Shown in pieces: positions 17,837-26,274 of a stretch of DNA of 64,000 nt. This DNA comes from Halobacteriovoraceae bacterium. Its GTDB lineage: Bacteria > Bdellovibrionota > Bacteriovoracia > Bacteriovoracales > Bacteriovoracaceae. Below the pieces are notes generated by a model, which was given only the letters and a program-made list of their open reading frames with translations, did no database searches and had not been told where the DNA came from. Each line of letters begins with the position of its first letter. Within the stretch, counting starts at the first letter, position 1. Where the stretch lies: contig PASP01000017.1 of NCBI GenBank assembly GCA_002712005.1, forward strand, positions 1-64,000, in the 5' to 3' direction. The translations under genes were made by a program, and so were the position numbers.

Positions 17837-18001
17837 TTAGCCTGCGAAATAGTCGGCGAGAAAATAGAGTCCGCCAAAGAAGAAAATAAAACCAAAGATC
17901 AACTCCCAATGGCTTTCATTCGTATCCTTTCCTTTAAGGATAGCAATCAATTTATGAGCAAATTTCTGTGCTCCATTATTAGCACTATCTTTTTTGTTCA
18001 T
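17837..18001 (-). CDS. 54-aa single-pass membrane protein
   Basis: The frame reads MNKKDSANNGAQKF..., a charged N-terminal half, then one hydrophobic helix (ELIFGFIFFFGGLYFLADYF) and a stop at TAA. The composition (basic cytoplasmic part, single helix) is what a real membrane protein would show. A promoter-like TATAAT with a -35-like TTAACT at 16 bp lies 30-60 bp upstream. The ribosome site is weak (CGGGA). A longer frame on the opposite strand has low-complexity, unprotein-like sequence and I reject it. Confidence 0.6.
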   Translation of the reverse strand: MNKKDSANNGAQKFAHKLIAILKGKDTNESHWELIFGFIFFFGGLYFLADYFAG

Positions 18002-18031
18002 GGGAGTCCCGATTTAGTAAATAACTCTTAT

Positions 18032-18059
18032 ATTATAACGTTAATTGATATTGAGTTAA
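18032..18059 (-). promoter_or_regulatory. sigma-70-like promoter for the 54-aa membrane protein
   Basis: On the minus strand TTAACT and TATAAT are separated by 16 bp, and the -10 box lies about 30 bp before the ATG of the small protein. Confidence 0.4.
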
Positions 18060-18076
18060 AAGGGGACAATTTTATC

Positions 18077-18096
18077 TTATTGCCTGAGAGCAATAA
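18077..18096 (-). terminator. weak hairpin after the small exported protein gene
   Basis: TTATTGC and GCAATAA form a perfect 7-bp stem with a 6-base loop just past the gene's stop. The downstream tract is only A/T-rich, so termination strength is doubtful. Confidence 0.35.
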
Positions 18097-18111
18097 AAGG
18101 CAGAGAACTTT

Positions 18112-18447
18112 CTATTCAGAGATTGAACGTGAAGTTCTTTCGATAATAGCAGGCGCTCTAAACGGACGATCCTTAGGGGCTCTTCTACTATCAAATACCT
18201 CCCGCAGACGATCGAGTTCATTCTTTGGGATATCGACAGAGAGCGGACTTCTTCCAGTCATATACTCTTCGAATTCACCTTTAGTAATTCGTTGGAGATG
18301 CTCCACAGTTTGAGGATCATTTAGCTCAACTTGATAACTATCGTCTTTAGGAGCTTTAGAAATACCATCTTGACCGTAACCCACATTGGGAAATACACCA
18401 ACTGTAATCATCAACATAAAAAGACTAAACCACTTTACAACTTTCAT
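18112..18447 (-). CDS. small exported protein of unknown function
   Basis: 111 aa from the ATG that begins a clean Sec signal peptide (VVKWFSLFMLMITVGVFPNVGYG, cleavage likely after GYG); AAGG lies 9 bp before it. The frame is open 60 bp further upstream without a better site. The mature protein is highly charged and lacks cysteine. It contains a Glu/Arg-rich segment (NELDRLREVFDSRRAP). No family recognised. Ends in TAG. Confidence 0.6.
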   Translation of the reverse strand: MKVVKWFSLFMLMITVGVFPNVGYGQDGISKAPKDDSYQVELNDPQTVEHLQRITKGEFEEYMTGRSPLSVDIPKNELDRLREVFDSRRAPKDRPFRAPAIIERTSRSISE

Positions 18448-18591
18448 AGCACGAACCTTTTCTTTTTTACTTTGGCTTAATAGCTGCAACGTGAATGCCA
18501 AAAACATCTACGTAATTTCGACTACTTAATCAACTAAATCAGTCCAATTTTTACACGGCCTGATCAAATCTTTGTCACAGAGGAATAGAGT

Positions 18592-18861
18592 TTGACTTAT
18601 CAAACTCCCATCATTACTAATAGCTCTATGACTATAACTGACTTAAAAACAGGACAAAAGGCCACCCTTTTAAACCTAGGCTCTGACTCTTCTATACACC
18701 TTAAACTCTTAAGCCTCGGCCTTCTCCCCGGAGACCAAATTTCCATACTCAATCGCGTTCCCTTTAAGGGACCTATTAGTATCAAACATGGCAAAACCAA
18801 TTACTTTGCTCTTCGCCACAAAGAAGCTTCTTCAATTGAAGTTGAAATAGTTAAAGGCTAA
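18592..18861 (+). CDS. feoA: FeoA, ferrous iron transport accessory protein
   Basis: 89 aa from TTG (AGAGGA 7 bp upstream); an in-frame ATG twelve codons later (MTITDLKTGQ) matches the usual FeoA beginning and is an alternative start without a clear binding site. The SH3-like fold is recognisable: LKTGQKATLLNLG, LLSLGLLPGDQISILNRVPFKGPISI, then Ala/Leu-rich RHKEASSIEVE. It modulates FeoB at the inner membrane. It lies 3 bp upstream of feoB, so cotranscribed. I found no clear Fur box upstream. Confidence 0.9.
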   Translation: MTYQTPIITNSSMTITDLKTGQKATLLNLGSDSSIHLKLLSLGLLPGDQISILNRVPFKGPISIKHGKTNYFALRHKEASSIEVEIVKG

Positions 18862-18864
18862 TTT

Positions 18865-20913
18865 ATGAATACTGAAGTTATCGAAGATCAAGCTAAGAGC
18901 TTAAATGCAGCCCCTTCAGAAAGAAGCAAAGTTCTCTTAGTTGGATTTCCAAATGCAGGAAAGTCGACCCTTTTTAATCTTCTTACAGGAGGGAATCGCA
19001 AGATTTCTAATTACTCTGGAATTACAGTTGATTCCGCAATTGGAGACTTTTCTTCCAATCAAGACTCTGGTCAAAGAAGAGTAGAACTAGTTGATCTACC
19101 AGGAATATATAATCTTAACCCCACTTCACAAGATGAAGGGGTTACCCTTAACTCGTTGGTCAATATGAGTTCAGGCCCTGAAGGTGATCTAATTTTGGCC
19201 GTTATTGATTGGCATAGACTAGAAGCCTCTCTAACTCTTGTGGTCTCTCTTATTGACCTCTTTGGACCTCATAAAGTTCTTTGCGTTATCAATAAAGATG
19301 ATGAAAAAGAACTTACGATCGAGGAGCGGCTCAACCTTGAAGAACAGCTGGGAACCAAAATCCTACCCATCTCGGCCATAAGCACAGATCAGAGTGTTAT
19401 TGATCACTTTATTCGCGAGCAACTCGCAATCAAAAAAACACTAAATAAGGATGTTGATCCTAGAAAGAAAATCCTTACGATTTCCTCTCAGGCCTTAAGT
19501 TATGTTCCTCACCTCACCTCCTATGATGGACATATCCAAATCCACGTAGCCGCTGATGATAACGAGGTCACTCACCTTATTAACCAAAAACATCAGCAAG
19601 TTAGAAATATTCTCAACCATGTTAAAGGCCCTGATCTCCAGCCTTCTCAACTCTCAGAGAAAATAGATAAAATTACCCTTCACCCTTTATTTGGACTTCC
19701 TATTTTTCTAGGGATTTTCTATTTTATTTTTCATTCGATTTACACCTGGGCAGGACCTGTTATGGACCTAAGCGAGGAGCTTGTGGCCAAGCTAGGAGAA
19801 GTCATTGGTCAAACTCTCCCTCCAGGAATGCTTCATGACCTCTTGGTAGATGGAATCATTGGCGGAGTTGGAGGAGTAGTCGTTTTTCTTCCTCAAATTA
19901 TGATCCTCTTCTTCCTTCTTAGCCTCTTAGAACAATCTGGCTATATCTCAAGAGCGGCCATTATTACGGATCGAATCATGAGCTTCTTTGGTCTTGGAGG
20001 AAAGGCCTTTCTTCCCTATATGTCTGGCTTTGCATGTGCCATTCCCGGTATCATGGCAGCGAGAACCATTCCAGATCACAAAGAACGAATGGCCACAATT
20101 CTCACTCTCCCTTTAATTACGTGCTCTGCGCGACTGCCCGTCTATATCCTTCTCATAGGTACCTTTGTACCTGACTATACAGTAATGGGAATCTTTAACT
20201 CCAGGGCGCTAAGCTTCTTCTTTCTCTACTTTCTGGGATCTTTTATGGCCCTTATCATTGCTAAAGTCTTAAGGCTTAGCTTTTTTAAAGGACCCACTGG
20301 AAACTTTATTATAGACCTTCCTCACTATCAAAGACCCCACTTTAGAATTGCTCTCAAGCAGAGTTGGTTTAAAGGAAAAACATTTCTTAAAAAAGCGGGA
20401 ACCGTTATTCTCGGGCTTTCAATTTTAATCTGGTTGCTCTCCACCTTTCCTACACCTTCTGAGTCTAAACTCGAAAATATGACAGAAGCGCAACAAGCAT
20501 CCTATACCCTAGAATACTCAGCTCTTGGCCGCATGGGTAAAACAATTGAACCCATTATTAAACCCTTGGGAATGGATTGGAAAATTGGTGTAGGACTTCT
20601 CGTATCCTTTGGTGCGAGAGAGCTCTTTGTATCGGCCATGGGAACCATTTACTCACTGGGTGAGGTTGATGAAGAAAGTGAAACACTGAGAGAGAAGCTT
20701 AAAACTGAGGTGGACTCAGAGGGCAAACTTGTCTTTGACTTGGCCACGGCCTGGTCGATTCTCATATTCTTTGTCTTCTCCTTACAATGTACCTCCACTT
20801 TGGCCATCTTGAAGAAGGAAACTGGTGGGTGGAAATACCCAATTCTAGGATTTAGCTACATGCTTGTTCTGGCCTATGTGGGAAGCTTCCTAACCTTTAA
20901 TTTGTTAAGCTGA
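18865..20913 (+). CDS. feoB: FeoB, ferrous iron transporter
   Basis: 682 aa. N-terminal G domain: G1 GFPNAGKST (residues 27-35), switch region NYSGITVD, G3 DLPGIYNL, G4-like NKDD. A linker follows, then the polytopic permease with Gate motifs, including GGVVVFLPQIMILFFLLSLLEQSGY and the second gate SARLPVYILL. Transports Fe2+ into the cytoplasm. It is somewhat shorter than the roughly 770 aa of E. coli FeoB. The stop codon touches the left end of an inverted-repeat element. Confidence 0.95.
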   Translation: MNTEVIEDQAKSLNAAPSERSKVLLVGFPNAGKSTLFNLLTGGNRKISNYSGITVDSAIGDFSSNQDSGQRRVELVDLPGIYNLNPTSQDEGVTLNSLVNMSSGPEGDLILAVIDWHRLEASLTLVVSLIDLFGPHKVLCVINKDDEKELTIEERLNLEEQLGTKILPISAISTDQSVIDHFIREQLAIKKTLNKDVDPRKKILTISSQALSYVPHLTSYDGHIQIHVAADDNEVTHLINQKHQQVRNILNHVKGPDLQPSQLSEKIDKITLHPLFGLPIFLGIFYFIFHSIYTWAGPVMDLSEELVAKLGEVIGQTLPPGMLHDLLVDGIIGGVGGVVVFLPQIMILFFLLSLLEQSGYISRAAIITDRIMSFFGLGGKAFLPYMSGFACAIPGIMAARTIPDHKERMATILTLPLITCSARLPVYILLIGTFVPDYTVMGIFNSRALSFFFLYFLGSFMALIIAKVLRLSFFKGPTGNFIIDLPHYQRPHFRIALKQSWFKGKTFLKKAGTVILGLSILIWLLSTFPTPSESKLENMTEAQQASYTLEYSALGRMGKTIEPIIKPLGMDWKIGVGLLVSFGARELFVSAMGTIYSLGEVDEESETLREKLKTEVDSEGKLVFDLATAWSILIFFVFSLQCTSTLAILKKETGGWKYPILGFSYMLVLAYVGSFLTFNLLS

Positions 20914-21103
20914 AACTGACCCCTTTAAATGGAGGTCACTTCTATTTTCTCCCTCTAAATATTCAATTAAATAAGGGCCTTTTGATTCGACTTTCAAAAG
21001 GCCTACAGATTTCCTCTATAGAAGTATAAGAGTCGCTAACTATCTGACTTTAAAAGAGAAATAAGACTCTCTTAGAGAGCAACTCCATTTAAAGGGGTCA
21101 GTT
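20914..21103. mobile_element. 190-bp element with perfect 21-bp terminal inverted repeats (MITE-like)
   Basis: The first and last 21 bases are exact reverse complements: AACTGACCCCTTTAAATGGAG on the left and CTCCATTTAAAGGGGTCAGTT on the right. Inside is a second perfect 10-bp inverted repeat (GGCCTTTTGA / TCAAAAGGCC) near the middle-left, and further short palindromes. No reading frame of note. The element starts at the base after the feoB stop and ends 10 bp before the rplT terminator. I see no clear target-site duplication. The GGGGTCAG ends recall repeats associated with Y1/REP transposases, which is inference only. Confidence 0.6.
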
Positions 21104-21112
21104 AAAAAAAGG

Positions 21113-21146
21113 CAAAAAAAAGCACTCCCATAGGAGTGCTCTTTTC
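21113..21146 (-). terminator. bidirectional terminator, end of rplT
   Basis: AGCACTCC and GGAGTGCT form a perfect 8-bp stem with a 4-base loop. On the minus strand it is followed by eight T, and on the plus strand by CTTTTCTT. It ends the infC-rpmI-rplT transcript and may also stop feoB transcription. Confidence 0.85.
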
Positions 21147-21169
21147 TTATATTCAATTTAATTTCGATC

Positions 21170-21514
21170 TTATTTAGCAGCGTCGTAAATGGCCTTGAAA
21201 CCATCGAAGTCACGAGCAGCAATCTCAGAAAGCATCTTTCTGTTAAGAGCGATGTCATTTTTCTTAAGAGATCCGATGAACTTAGAGTAAGATCCACCAA
21301 GCATTTTAGTAGCAGCAGAGATTCTCACAATCCAAAGCTTTCTCATATCTCTTTTAAGAAGACGACGTCCGATATATCTGTAGTGAAGAGCTCTTTTTAC
21401 TGTCTCAGCACACTGATAGTATGTCTGACGACGAGAAAAGTGGAAACCTTTCGCTAGTTTTAAAATTTTGTTTCTTCTTTGACGGGCCTTAAAGCCTCTT
21501 CTTGCTCTTGCCAT
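21170..21514 (-). CDS. rplT: 50S ribosomal protein L20
   Basis: 114 aa starting MARARRGFKARQRR, the standard L20 opening, with KLAKGFHFSRRQTYYQCAETVKRAL and IGRRLLKRDMRKLWIVRI. L20 binds 23S rRNA early in 50S assembly and in many bacteria represses its own operon. I chose the ATG at MARA; the frame is open further upstream but that part is not L20. It follows rpmI by 88 bp. Confidence 0.97.
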   Translation of the reverse strand: MARARRGFKARQRRNKILKLAKGFHFSRRQTYYQCAETVKRALHYRYIGRRLLKRDMRKLWIVRISAATKMLGGSYSKFIGSLKKNDIALNRKMLSEIAARDFDGFKAIYDAAK

Positions 21515-21602
21515 TATATTCTCCTTAAACGACAACTTGGGGGGAATCTCTTCCACTTAAAGTAGCTTCTGCTACCCAAGACTCAGTTAATTATTAACTT
21601 AA

Positions 21603-21800
21603 TTAAATTCCTGGAAGACAACGCTTCATTCTGGCTACATCAGCCTCATGAACGTAATCAGTTTTAACCGCACGTCTCTTTTGCTTGTTTGATTTCTTTT
21701 CAAGAATGTGACGAAGGTTAGCACGCTTTCTCTTTAGTTTACCAGTACCAGTAGCGCTGAATCTCTTGGCCACAGCACGGCGTGTTTTCATTTTAGGCAT
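21603..21800 (-). CDS. rpmI: 50S ribosomal protein L35
   Basis: 65 aa, [25 protein letters not shown]..., a typical full-length L35. Start chosen at MPKMKT; the upstream in-frame extension is not conserved L35 sequence. It lies between infC and rplT in the usual order but is separated from infC by a strong hairpin terminator, so it may have its own promoter or be attenuated. Confidence 0.96.
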   Translation of the reverse strand: MPKMKTRRAVAKRFSATGTGKLKRKRANLRHILEKKSNKQKRRAVKTDYVHEADVARMKRCLPGI

Positions 21801-21938
21801 AACAGTAACTCCTACATTTGGCCCTATATAAAGCTCTTTCAACATCTTATAAAATTAGAAGGTTATGTTTACCAGAAAGTTCTTGGATTTGTAAATACTT
21901 ATATACTTATTACCCAAAGATTTCTGCTATTTCCCCGC

Positions 21939-21973
21939 TAAAAAAACAATAGGCTCCTATTGGGGAGCCTATT
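21939..21973 (-). terminator. strong hairpin terminator/attenuator between infC and rpmI
   Basis: AATAGGCTCC and GGAGCCTATT form a perfect 10-bp stem with a 6-base loop. On the minus strand GTTTTTTTA follows. It lies 25 bp past the infC stop and about 140 bp before rpmI, so infC and rpmI-rplT can be expressed at different levels. Confidence 0.85.
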
Positions 21974-21997
21974 CCAATAAAAAACATGTAAACTTAA

Positions 21998-22606
21998 TTA
22001 CTTAGATTCGCTTTTACTGGCTTTTTCTTCTTCTTTAATTCTCTTATCAATCTCTTTCTTGTCGGGAGCGAGAATCGTAATAATTCTATTTCCCATCATT
22101 TTGGCCGGAGACTCTAGTGTAGCTCCATACTCACAAATACCTTCAAGAATTCCTTTGAATTTCTCAAGACCGGCATCACGGTAGGCCATCTCACGTCCAC
22201 GAAATTGCATAACCATTTTTACTTTGTCACCATCTTTGAGAAAGCCATAAACTTTCTTAAGTTTGGTCTCTAAGTCATGGGTCTCAATATTAGGTCTCAT
22301 TTGAATTTCTTTCAATTGAGCTTGAGCTTGCTTTTTCTTGGCCTCATTGGCCTTCTTTTGCTGATCGTACTTATACTTACCGTAGTCAATAACTTTAACT
22401 ACTGGTGGTCTTGCATTTGGAGAAACCTCTACCAGATCTAAACCTACTTCTGAGGCAATTCTACGGGCTTCATCAATACTTACAACACCGAGGGCGCTAC
22501 CTTCGTGACCAATTAAACGGCATTCAGGTACACGAATCTGATCGTTTACACGGGGACCTTGTGGCTTTCTACCCCTTCCAGATTTATTCTTAACTCGACT
22601 ATTAAT
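21998..22606 (-). CDS. infC: translation initiation factor IF-3, AUU start
   Basis: 202 aa when started at ATT. N-terminal domain GPRVNDQIRVPECRLIGHEGSALGVV, then EARRIASEVGLDLVEVSPNARPPVVKVIDYGKY, a Lys/Gln linker, and the C-terminal domain KEIQMRPNIETHDLETK ... MVMQFRGREM. An in-frame TAA lies two codons before the ATT, and no ATG, GTG or TTG occurs before the conserved N-domain, so the ATT must be the start. GGAGG stands 6 bp before it. IF-3 rejects non-standard starts, and an AUU start gives autoregulation in E. coli. A C-terminal Glu/Lys/Ser tail is a lineage extension. Confidence 0.96.
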   Translation of the reverse strand: MNSRVKNKSGRGRKPQGPRVNDQIRVPECRLIGHEGSALGVVSIDEARRIASEVGLDLVEVSPNARPPVVKVIDYGKYKYDQQKKANEAKKKQAQAQLKEIQMRPNIETHDLETKLKKVYGFLKDGDKVKMVMQFRGREMAYRDAGLEKFKGILEGICEYGATLESPAKMMGNRIITILAPDKKEIDKRIKEEEKASKSESK

Positions 22607-22612
22607 AAGTTA

Positions 22613-22617
22613 CCTCC
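22613..22617 (-). promoter_or_regulatory. ribosome binding site that fixes the AUU start of infC
   Basis: On the minus strand GGAGG is followed by six bases (TAACTT) and then ATT. The in-frame TAA lies inside that spacer, so translation cannot begin further upstream. Confidence 0.85.
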
Positions 22618-22769
22618 AAATGATATGGTTCTTTTAAAAAACCTCAGTAATTTACTCTTTAAGCCAAGGCTTGGCAAACCTTTGAAAGTGCATACTGAAA
22701 TATTTTATTTATACGTATTCTACCCTAACTCTTAAGGATATCAAGGGCTCAAGAGATTGCAACATAGCA

Positions 22770-23264
22770 TCAATGGTTTTTAAAAAATTGAAAGCTAATT
22801 TGAGGCAATGCTGATGAGTAACTTTCAGACCCAAGGGGCTCAAGAGAGCTCATTTTTACTCTCCAAGTGGGAGCTAGGGCCTCAGGGGCCAATGAACGCA
22901 ATTGATGGGCTTGGCCCTTCCAGTCTTTTAAGGTCCATTCTTCAAAGTTTTCACTCATGAGATCCCAACTCAGTGCTTCCCCTCGGAAAGAATCAAAGCT
23001 TTCAAATTCTTTTACGGAACGAGGAAGAAATCCTGTAATTTCCCTTCCCACCCAAAATTCATGGGCCTTATCCCCAAAGAAATAGAGAAAGGCCCCGTCA
23101 TGGGCCAGATTAATTTTGGGTGACGATTCAATAAAGGCATCAATATCAACAAGAAATTGATAGAGGGTATTAAAGTGGAGATCATCGGTTAAAGAAAAAC
23201 GCTTATAGAGAAGTCTTGCATGGGCCGTTTCTAAGAATTGAGGACCTGAGAATTTTAGAATCAT
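22770..23264 (-). CDS. hypothetical protein coupled to plsB
   Basis: 164 aa, soluble, rich in aromatic residues, no signal peptide. Starts with ATGA overlapping the plsB stop by 4 bp, so it is translationally coupled to it. I see no known motif. A role with the acyltransferase in phospholipid synthesis is inference from coupling only. Confidence 0.65.
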   Translation of the reverse strand: MILKFSGPQFLETAHARLLYKRFSLTDDLHFNTLYQFLVDIDAFIESSPKINLAHDGAFLYFFGDKAHEFWVGREITGFLPRSVKEFESFDSFRGEALSWDLMSENFEEWTLKDWKGQAHQLRSLAPEALAPTWRVKMSSLEPLGSESYSSALPQISFQFFKNH

Positions 23265-25081
23265 TGATCGAGGGCCCTAATATTAAGGGTGAGCTGATCG
23301 CGAAGATTCTTTCCAAGTTTAGCAATATGTTGTCTAAGATGGGCGTCATCAATAACCTTCCACTGTCCTTGTTCATTATCTATTAATCCCAACCCCTGAT
23401 AGTACTTGAGTGCAGCTTTAACGGCAGGCACTGAATTTGACTCCGAGTAACGAATTAGGCGACCTAAGTTTCTCTGTTCATCGTGAAGATCGGAGAATTT
23501 CTTATTAAATTGCTCAATCTTGAAATGTCCGTGCTCTTGTTGACCATGCTGGGTGATATCTCTTAAAGCGAGTCCCGCCACATAGTGGGTCTCACCAATA
23601 AAGCTTAGAGCGCGGCTAAAGATTCCAATTTTTGAGGCAATCTGATAGAGCTCTTGTTTATTAAGATCCATGAGTTCTTCTAAGCTTCCCACTCTCCTAC
23701 CTATAGACTCACTCACAACGGTTAAAGTGGTATAGAAGAATTCCTTAACGGTGGGTAGATAGAACTCATGCTTAAGCTGACGCCTTTGATAGAGAAAGAA
23801 GTCCTTTAAATCTTTAACGGTATTGATTTCACCACTAAAGAGATTAATCCAAGCGTCCCCAATAATAGCGGGAACGAGAAAGTGGTGAAGAATGGTATTT
23901 TTAAAATAAAGGATTTCTTGTCTTCCATCTTCTTTAATAGAATAAAAATTACTTCCTTCGTGTTCACGTCCAATGATATCAACTTTCTTATTCCCAATTA
24001 AAATATCCATCGCTCTTTCAAGGGAACATTCGAATTTTTCTTCCGATAAGTTTTCAGTGAAAGGAATATCAAATTTGCGACAATAATTCATGATAGCGCT
24101 AGATTTGTTCACAATATCTTGCCAGATCAACGCACCAGAGGGCTCATCAAGTAAAACCATGGCCAATAAAGAGGTGGGCGTAACCATCATGTTACGGCCG
24201 ACTTCTCTAAAACATTTGAAGGCAAGATCCTGAGTACTCTTTTTGAGTTCTTCTTTGTCGGGCTCTGTAAGAGGATGGCGCACTTCGATCTCTTTCCCAA
24301 GCCTTACGTGAATGGATCCAAACTGCTGAGCAAAGAGTTTAAAGAGTCCGAGAAGCTGCCCTGTTGATTCCTTCTTCTTTTTGCCCCCTTTAACCTCTTT
24401 GGCCAAAGACTTTTGCTCAGGGACATACTCGTGAACAATGGAGACAGGAATAAAAACAAGGGGCGTATCTTGCTCTTGCTGTAAAGTATAGTGGGCCTCT
24501 AAAAGCATACTATAGAGACCATAGCGAGGAGATAATAATCGACCGGTACGAGAGCGACCTCCTTCAAAGAAGAATTCAATAGGTCGTCCCATTTTCAGTA
24601 AATAATAGAGATAGGCTTCTAAGGTTAATTTATAAGTGATGTCGCTCGCAAATGAACGTCTTATAAAGAAACAGCCCGATCTTCTAAAAAGCGTACCGAT
24701 GGGAAATATATTGAGATTTACCCCTCCAGCTACATAAAGAGGAACTTGATAGTTCTTATAGAAGATATAATTGATGGCCAGATAGTCGGCATGAGATTGG
24801 TGATTAGGAACCAATACCACACATTTATCTTTCATTAATTCAACAATATTGGAATTGAGACCATTGAAGTTAATATCGTCATAGAGCTTAGGTAAAGTGG
24901 CATCTAGGAATTTCAAAAAGGACTTAATCGTTCGAGAAGAGAATTCGGAACGAATTTCTTCAAGATTCTTAATCGCCTTCTCTCTTTCTTTCTTAGGATT
25001 TTCCCGCGATTCAATACGCTCTTTAAGTTTAGGATAGCCTAAGACGATTTTTTGCATTTTTGTTTCAGTTGAACCTAGCAT
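23261..25081 (-). CDS. plsB: glycerol-3-phosphate 1-O-acyltransferase (PlsB-type)
   Basis: 606 aa. Acyltransferase motif I NHQSHADYL (HxxxxD catalytic pair) at about residue 105, motif II region GCFFIRRSF, motif III FFEGGRSRTGR and motif IV LVFIPVSIVHEY. Adds the first acyl chain to glycerol-3-phosphate at the inner membrane. Shorter than E. coli PlsB (807 aa), lacking part of the N-terminal region but keeping all catalytic motifs. It is directly upstream of and coupled to a small unknown gene. Confidence 0.9.
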   Translation of the reverse strand: MLGSTETKMQKIVLGYPKLKERIESRENPKKEREKAIKNLEEIRSEFSSRTIKSFLKFLDATLPKLYDDINFNGLNSNIVELMKDKCVVLVPNHQSHADYLAINYIFYKNYQVPLYVAGGVNLNIFPIGTLFRRSGCFFIRRSFASDITYKLTLEAYLYYLLKMGRPIEFFFEGGRSRTGRLLSPRYGLYSMLLEAHYTLQQEQDTPLVFIPVSIVHEYVPEQKSLAKEVKGGKKKKESTGQLLGLFKLFAQQFGSIHVRLGKEIEVRHPLTEPDKEELKKSTQDLAFKCFREVGRNMMVTPTSLLAMVLLDEPSGALIWQDIVNKSSAIMNYCRKFDIPFTENLSEEKFECSLERAMDILIGNKKVDIIGREHEGSNFYSIKEDGRQEILYFKNTILHHFLVPAIIGDAWINLFSGEINTVKDLKDFFLYQRRQLKHEFYLPTVKEFFYTTLTVVSESIGRRVGSLEELMDLNKQELYQIASKIGIFSRALSFIGETHYVAGLALRDITQHGQQEHGHFKIEQFNKKFSDLHDEQRNLGRLIRYSESNSVPAVKAALKYYQGLGLIDNEQGQWKVIDDAHLRQHIAKLGKNLRDQLTLNIRALDQ

Positions 25082-25107
25082 AAGAACTCTATCTCTATAT
25101 TAAGTGC

Positions 25108-26169
25108 CTAACGAACACCATGAGGGCGACTTTCACTCATCCCAGATGAACTCATTTCCATAAAAAGGGCCTTCTCACTCATCTCTTTAAGGGTAGCCGC
25201 TCCAAGATAGGTCATACCTGAGCGAATTCCACCAGAGAGTTCATGAATAACATCGGCAACAGAGCCCTTACATGGAATGTAAGAAGCTTCGCCCTCAGCT
25301 GCCATCCCTTGAGGAAGGTCCCCTCTCCAAGATACTTGAGCTGATTTTGAAGCCATTCCACGATAAAGCTTTTTACCGCTCTTTACTTCACCAGGAGTTT
25401 CCATAGTTCCAGAAACAAGAGAACCAATCATAATGCTATCAGCTCCCGCACAAAGGGCTTTCACCATATCACCTGAGTTCTTAATGCCTCCATCCGCTAT
25501 AACCGGAATACCATGTTTCTTAGCTTCACCAACGCAAAGAGCGATAGCGGTAAGTTGAGGTACCCCATGTCCTGTAATGATACGAGTCGTACACATTGAT
25601 CCAGGTCCGATTCCACACTTTACAGCATCGGCACCTGCAGAAATAAGCCTAGCAGTTGCTTCAGCAGTTGCTACATTTCCAGCAATAATATCCACTTGAG
25701 GATGATTCTTCTTCATATACTCGAGAACTTCCATCATCATAATTGAATCACCGTGGGCAATATCTAAAGTGATGATTTGTACCCCTGCTTCCACAAGAGC
25801 ATCTCCTCTTTTCATTCCTTCTTCTTTAACACCGATAGAAGCGGCAATGGGAGTTTTAATCCCCATCTCTTGGTGATGTTTTTGGATTTCTTTCACCATG
25901 GCCACCTGTTCTTCAGTGGTGACAAAGCGGTGAAGAGACCCAATACCACCAAGCTCGGCCATTTTACAGGCCATTGCACTCCCCGTTACGGTATCCATAT
26001 TGGCCGTGATAATGGGTAGTTCTACTTCAAAATTCTTAGTAATTTTTGAACGAAGATCTGTATTTCGACGAGATGAAATTTCTGAATGACGTGGAACTAA
26101 GAGTACATCATCAAAAGTGAGACCCTTGGTTCTTTTTAAAATATCCTCGCATGTAAACATTAAATCCAT
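25108..26169 (-). CDS. IMP dehydrogenase / GMP reductase family enzyme without CBS domains
   Basis: 353 aa TIM barrel. [14 protein letters not shown] at the start, the catalytic loop [11 protein letters not shown] (nucleophilic Cys), IADGGI for phosphate binding, and the flap [10 protein letters not shown]. The length leaves no room for the two CBS domains of ordinary IMP dehydrogenase. The flap and AAEGEA resemble GMP reductase, whereas the C-terminus (ESRPHGV) resembles IMP dehydrogenase (ESHPHDV). Either guaB or guaC function is possible, so no symbol is given. Ends in TAG. Confidence 0.88.
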   Translation of the reverse strand: MDLMFTCEDILKRTKGLTFDDVLLVPRHSEISSRRNTDLRSKITKNFEVELPIITANMDTVTGSAMACKMAELGGIGSLHRFVTTEEQVAMVKEIQKHHQEMGIKTPIAASIGVKEEGMKRGDALVEAGVQIITLDIAHGDSIMMMEVLEYMKKNHPQVDIIAGNVATAEATARLISAGADAVKCGIGPGSMCTTRIITGHGVPQLTAIALCVGEAKKHGIPVIADGGIKNSGDMVKALCAGADSIMIGSLVSGTMETPGEVKSGKKLYRGMASKSAQVSWRGDLPQGMAAEGEASYIPCKGSVADVIHELSGGIRSGMTYLGAATLKEMSEKALFMEMSSSGMSESRPHGVR

Positions 26170-26274
26170 GTTTATTACCCCATTGTCATGTTTTTACTTA
26201 TTTAAAAGAGCTAGAGATTATCAGGAGTCTTCTCGTATGAAAAGAATACTTAAGAAGTAATGCAACTCATCAAA

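Noticed and set aside
17813-18313. 166-codon plus-strand frame
   Set aside because: It overlaps a convincing exported protein and a small membrane protein on the minus strand, and its translation (Ser/Arg-rich end, no domain, no ribosome site) looks like an antisense artefact.
18508-18591. Fur box before feoA
   Set aside because: I looked for a GATAATGATAATCATTATC-like site and found none that matches well.
20914-21103. Complete insertion sequence
   Set aside because: The element has inverted ends but is only 190 bp and has no transposase frame or clear target duplication.
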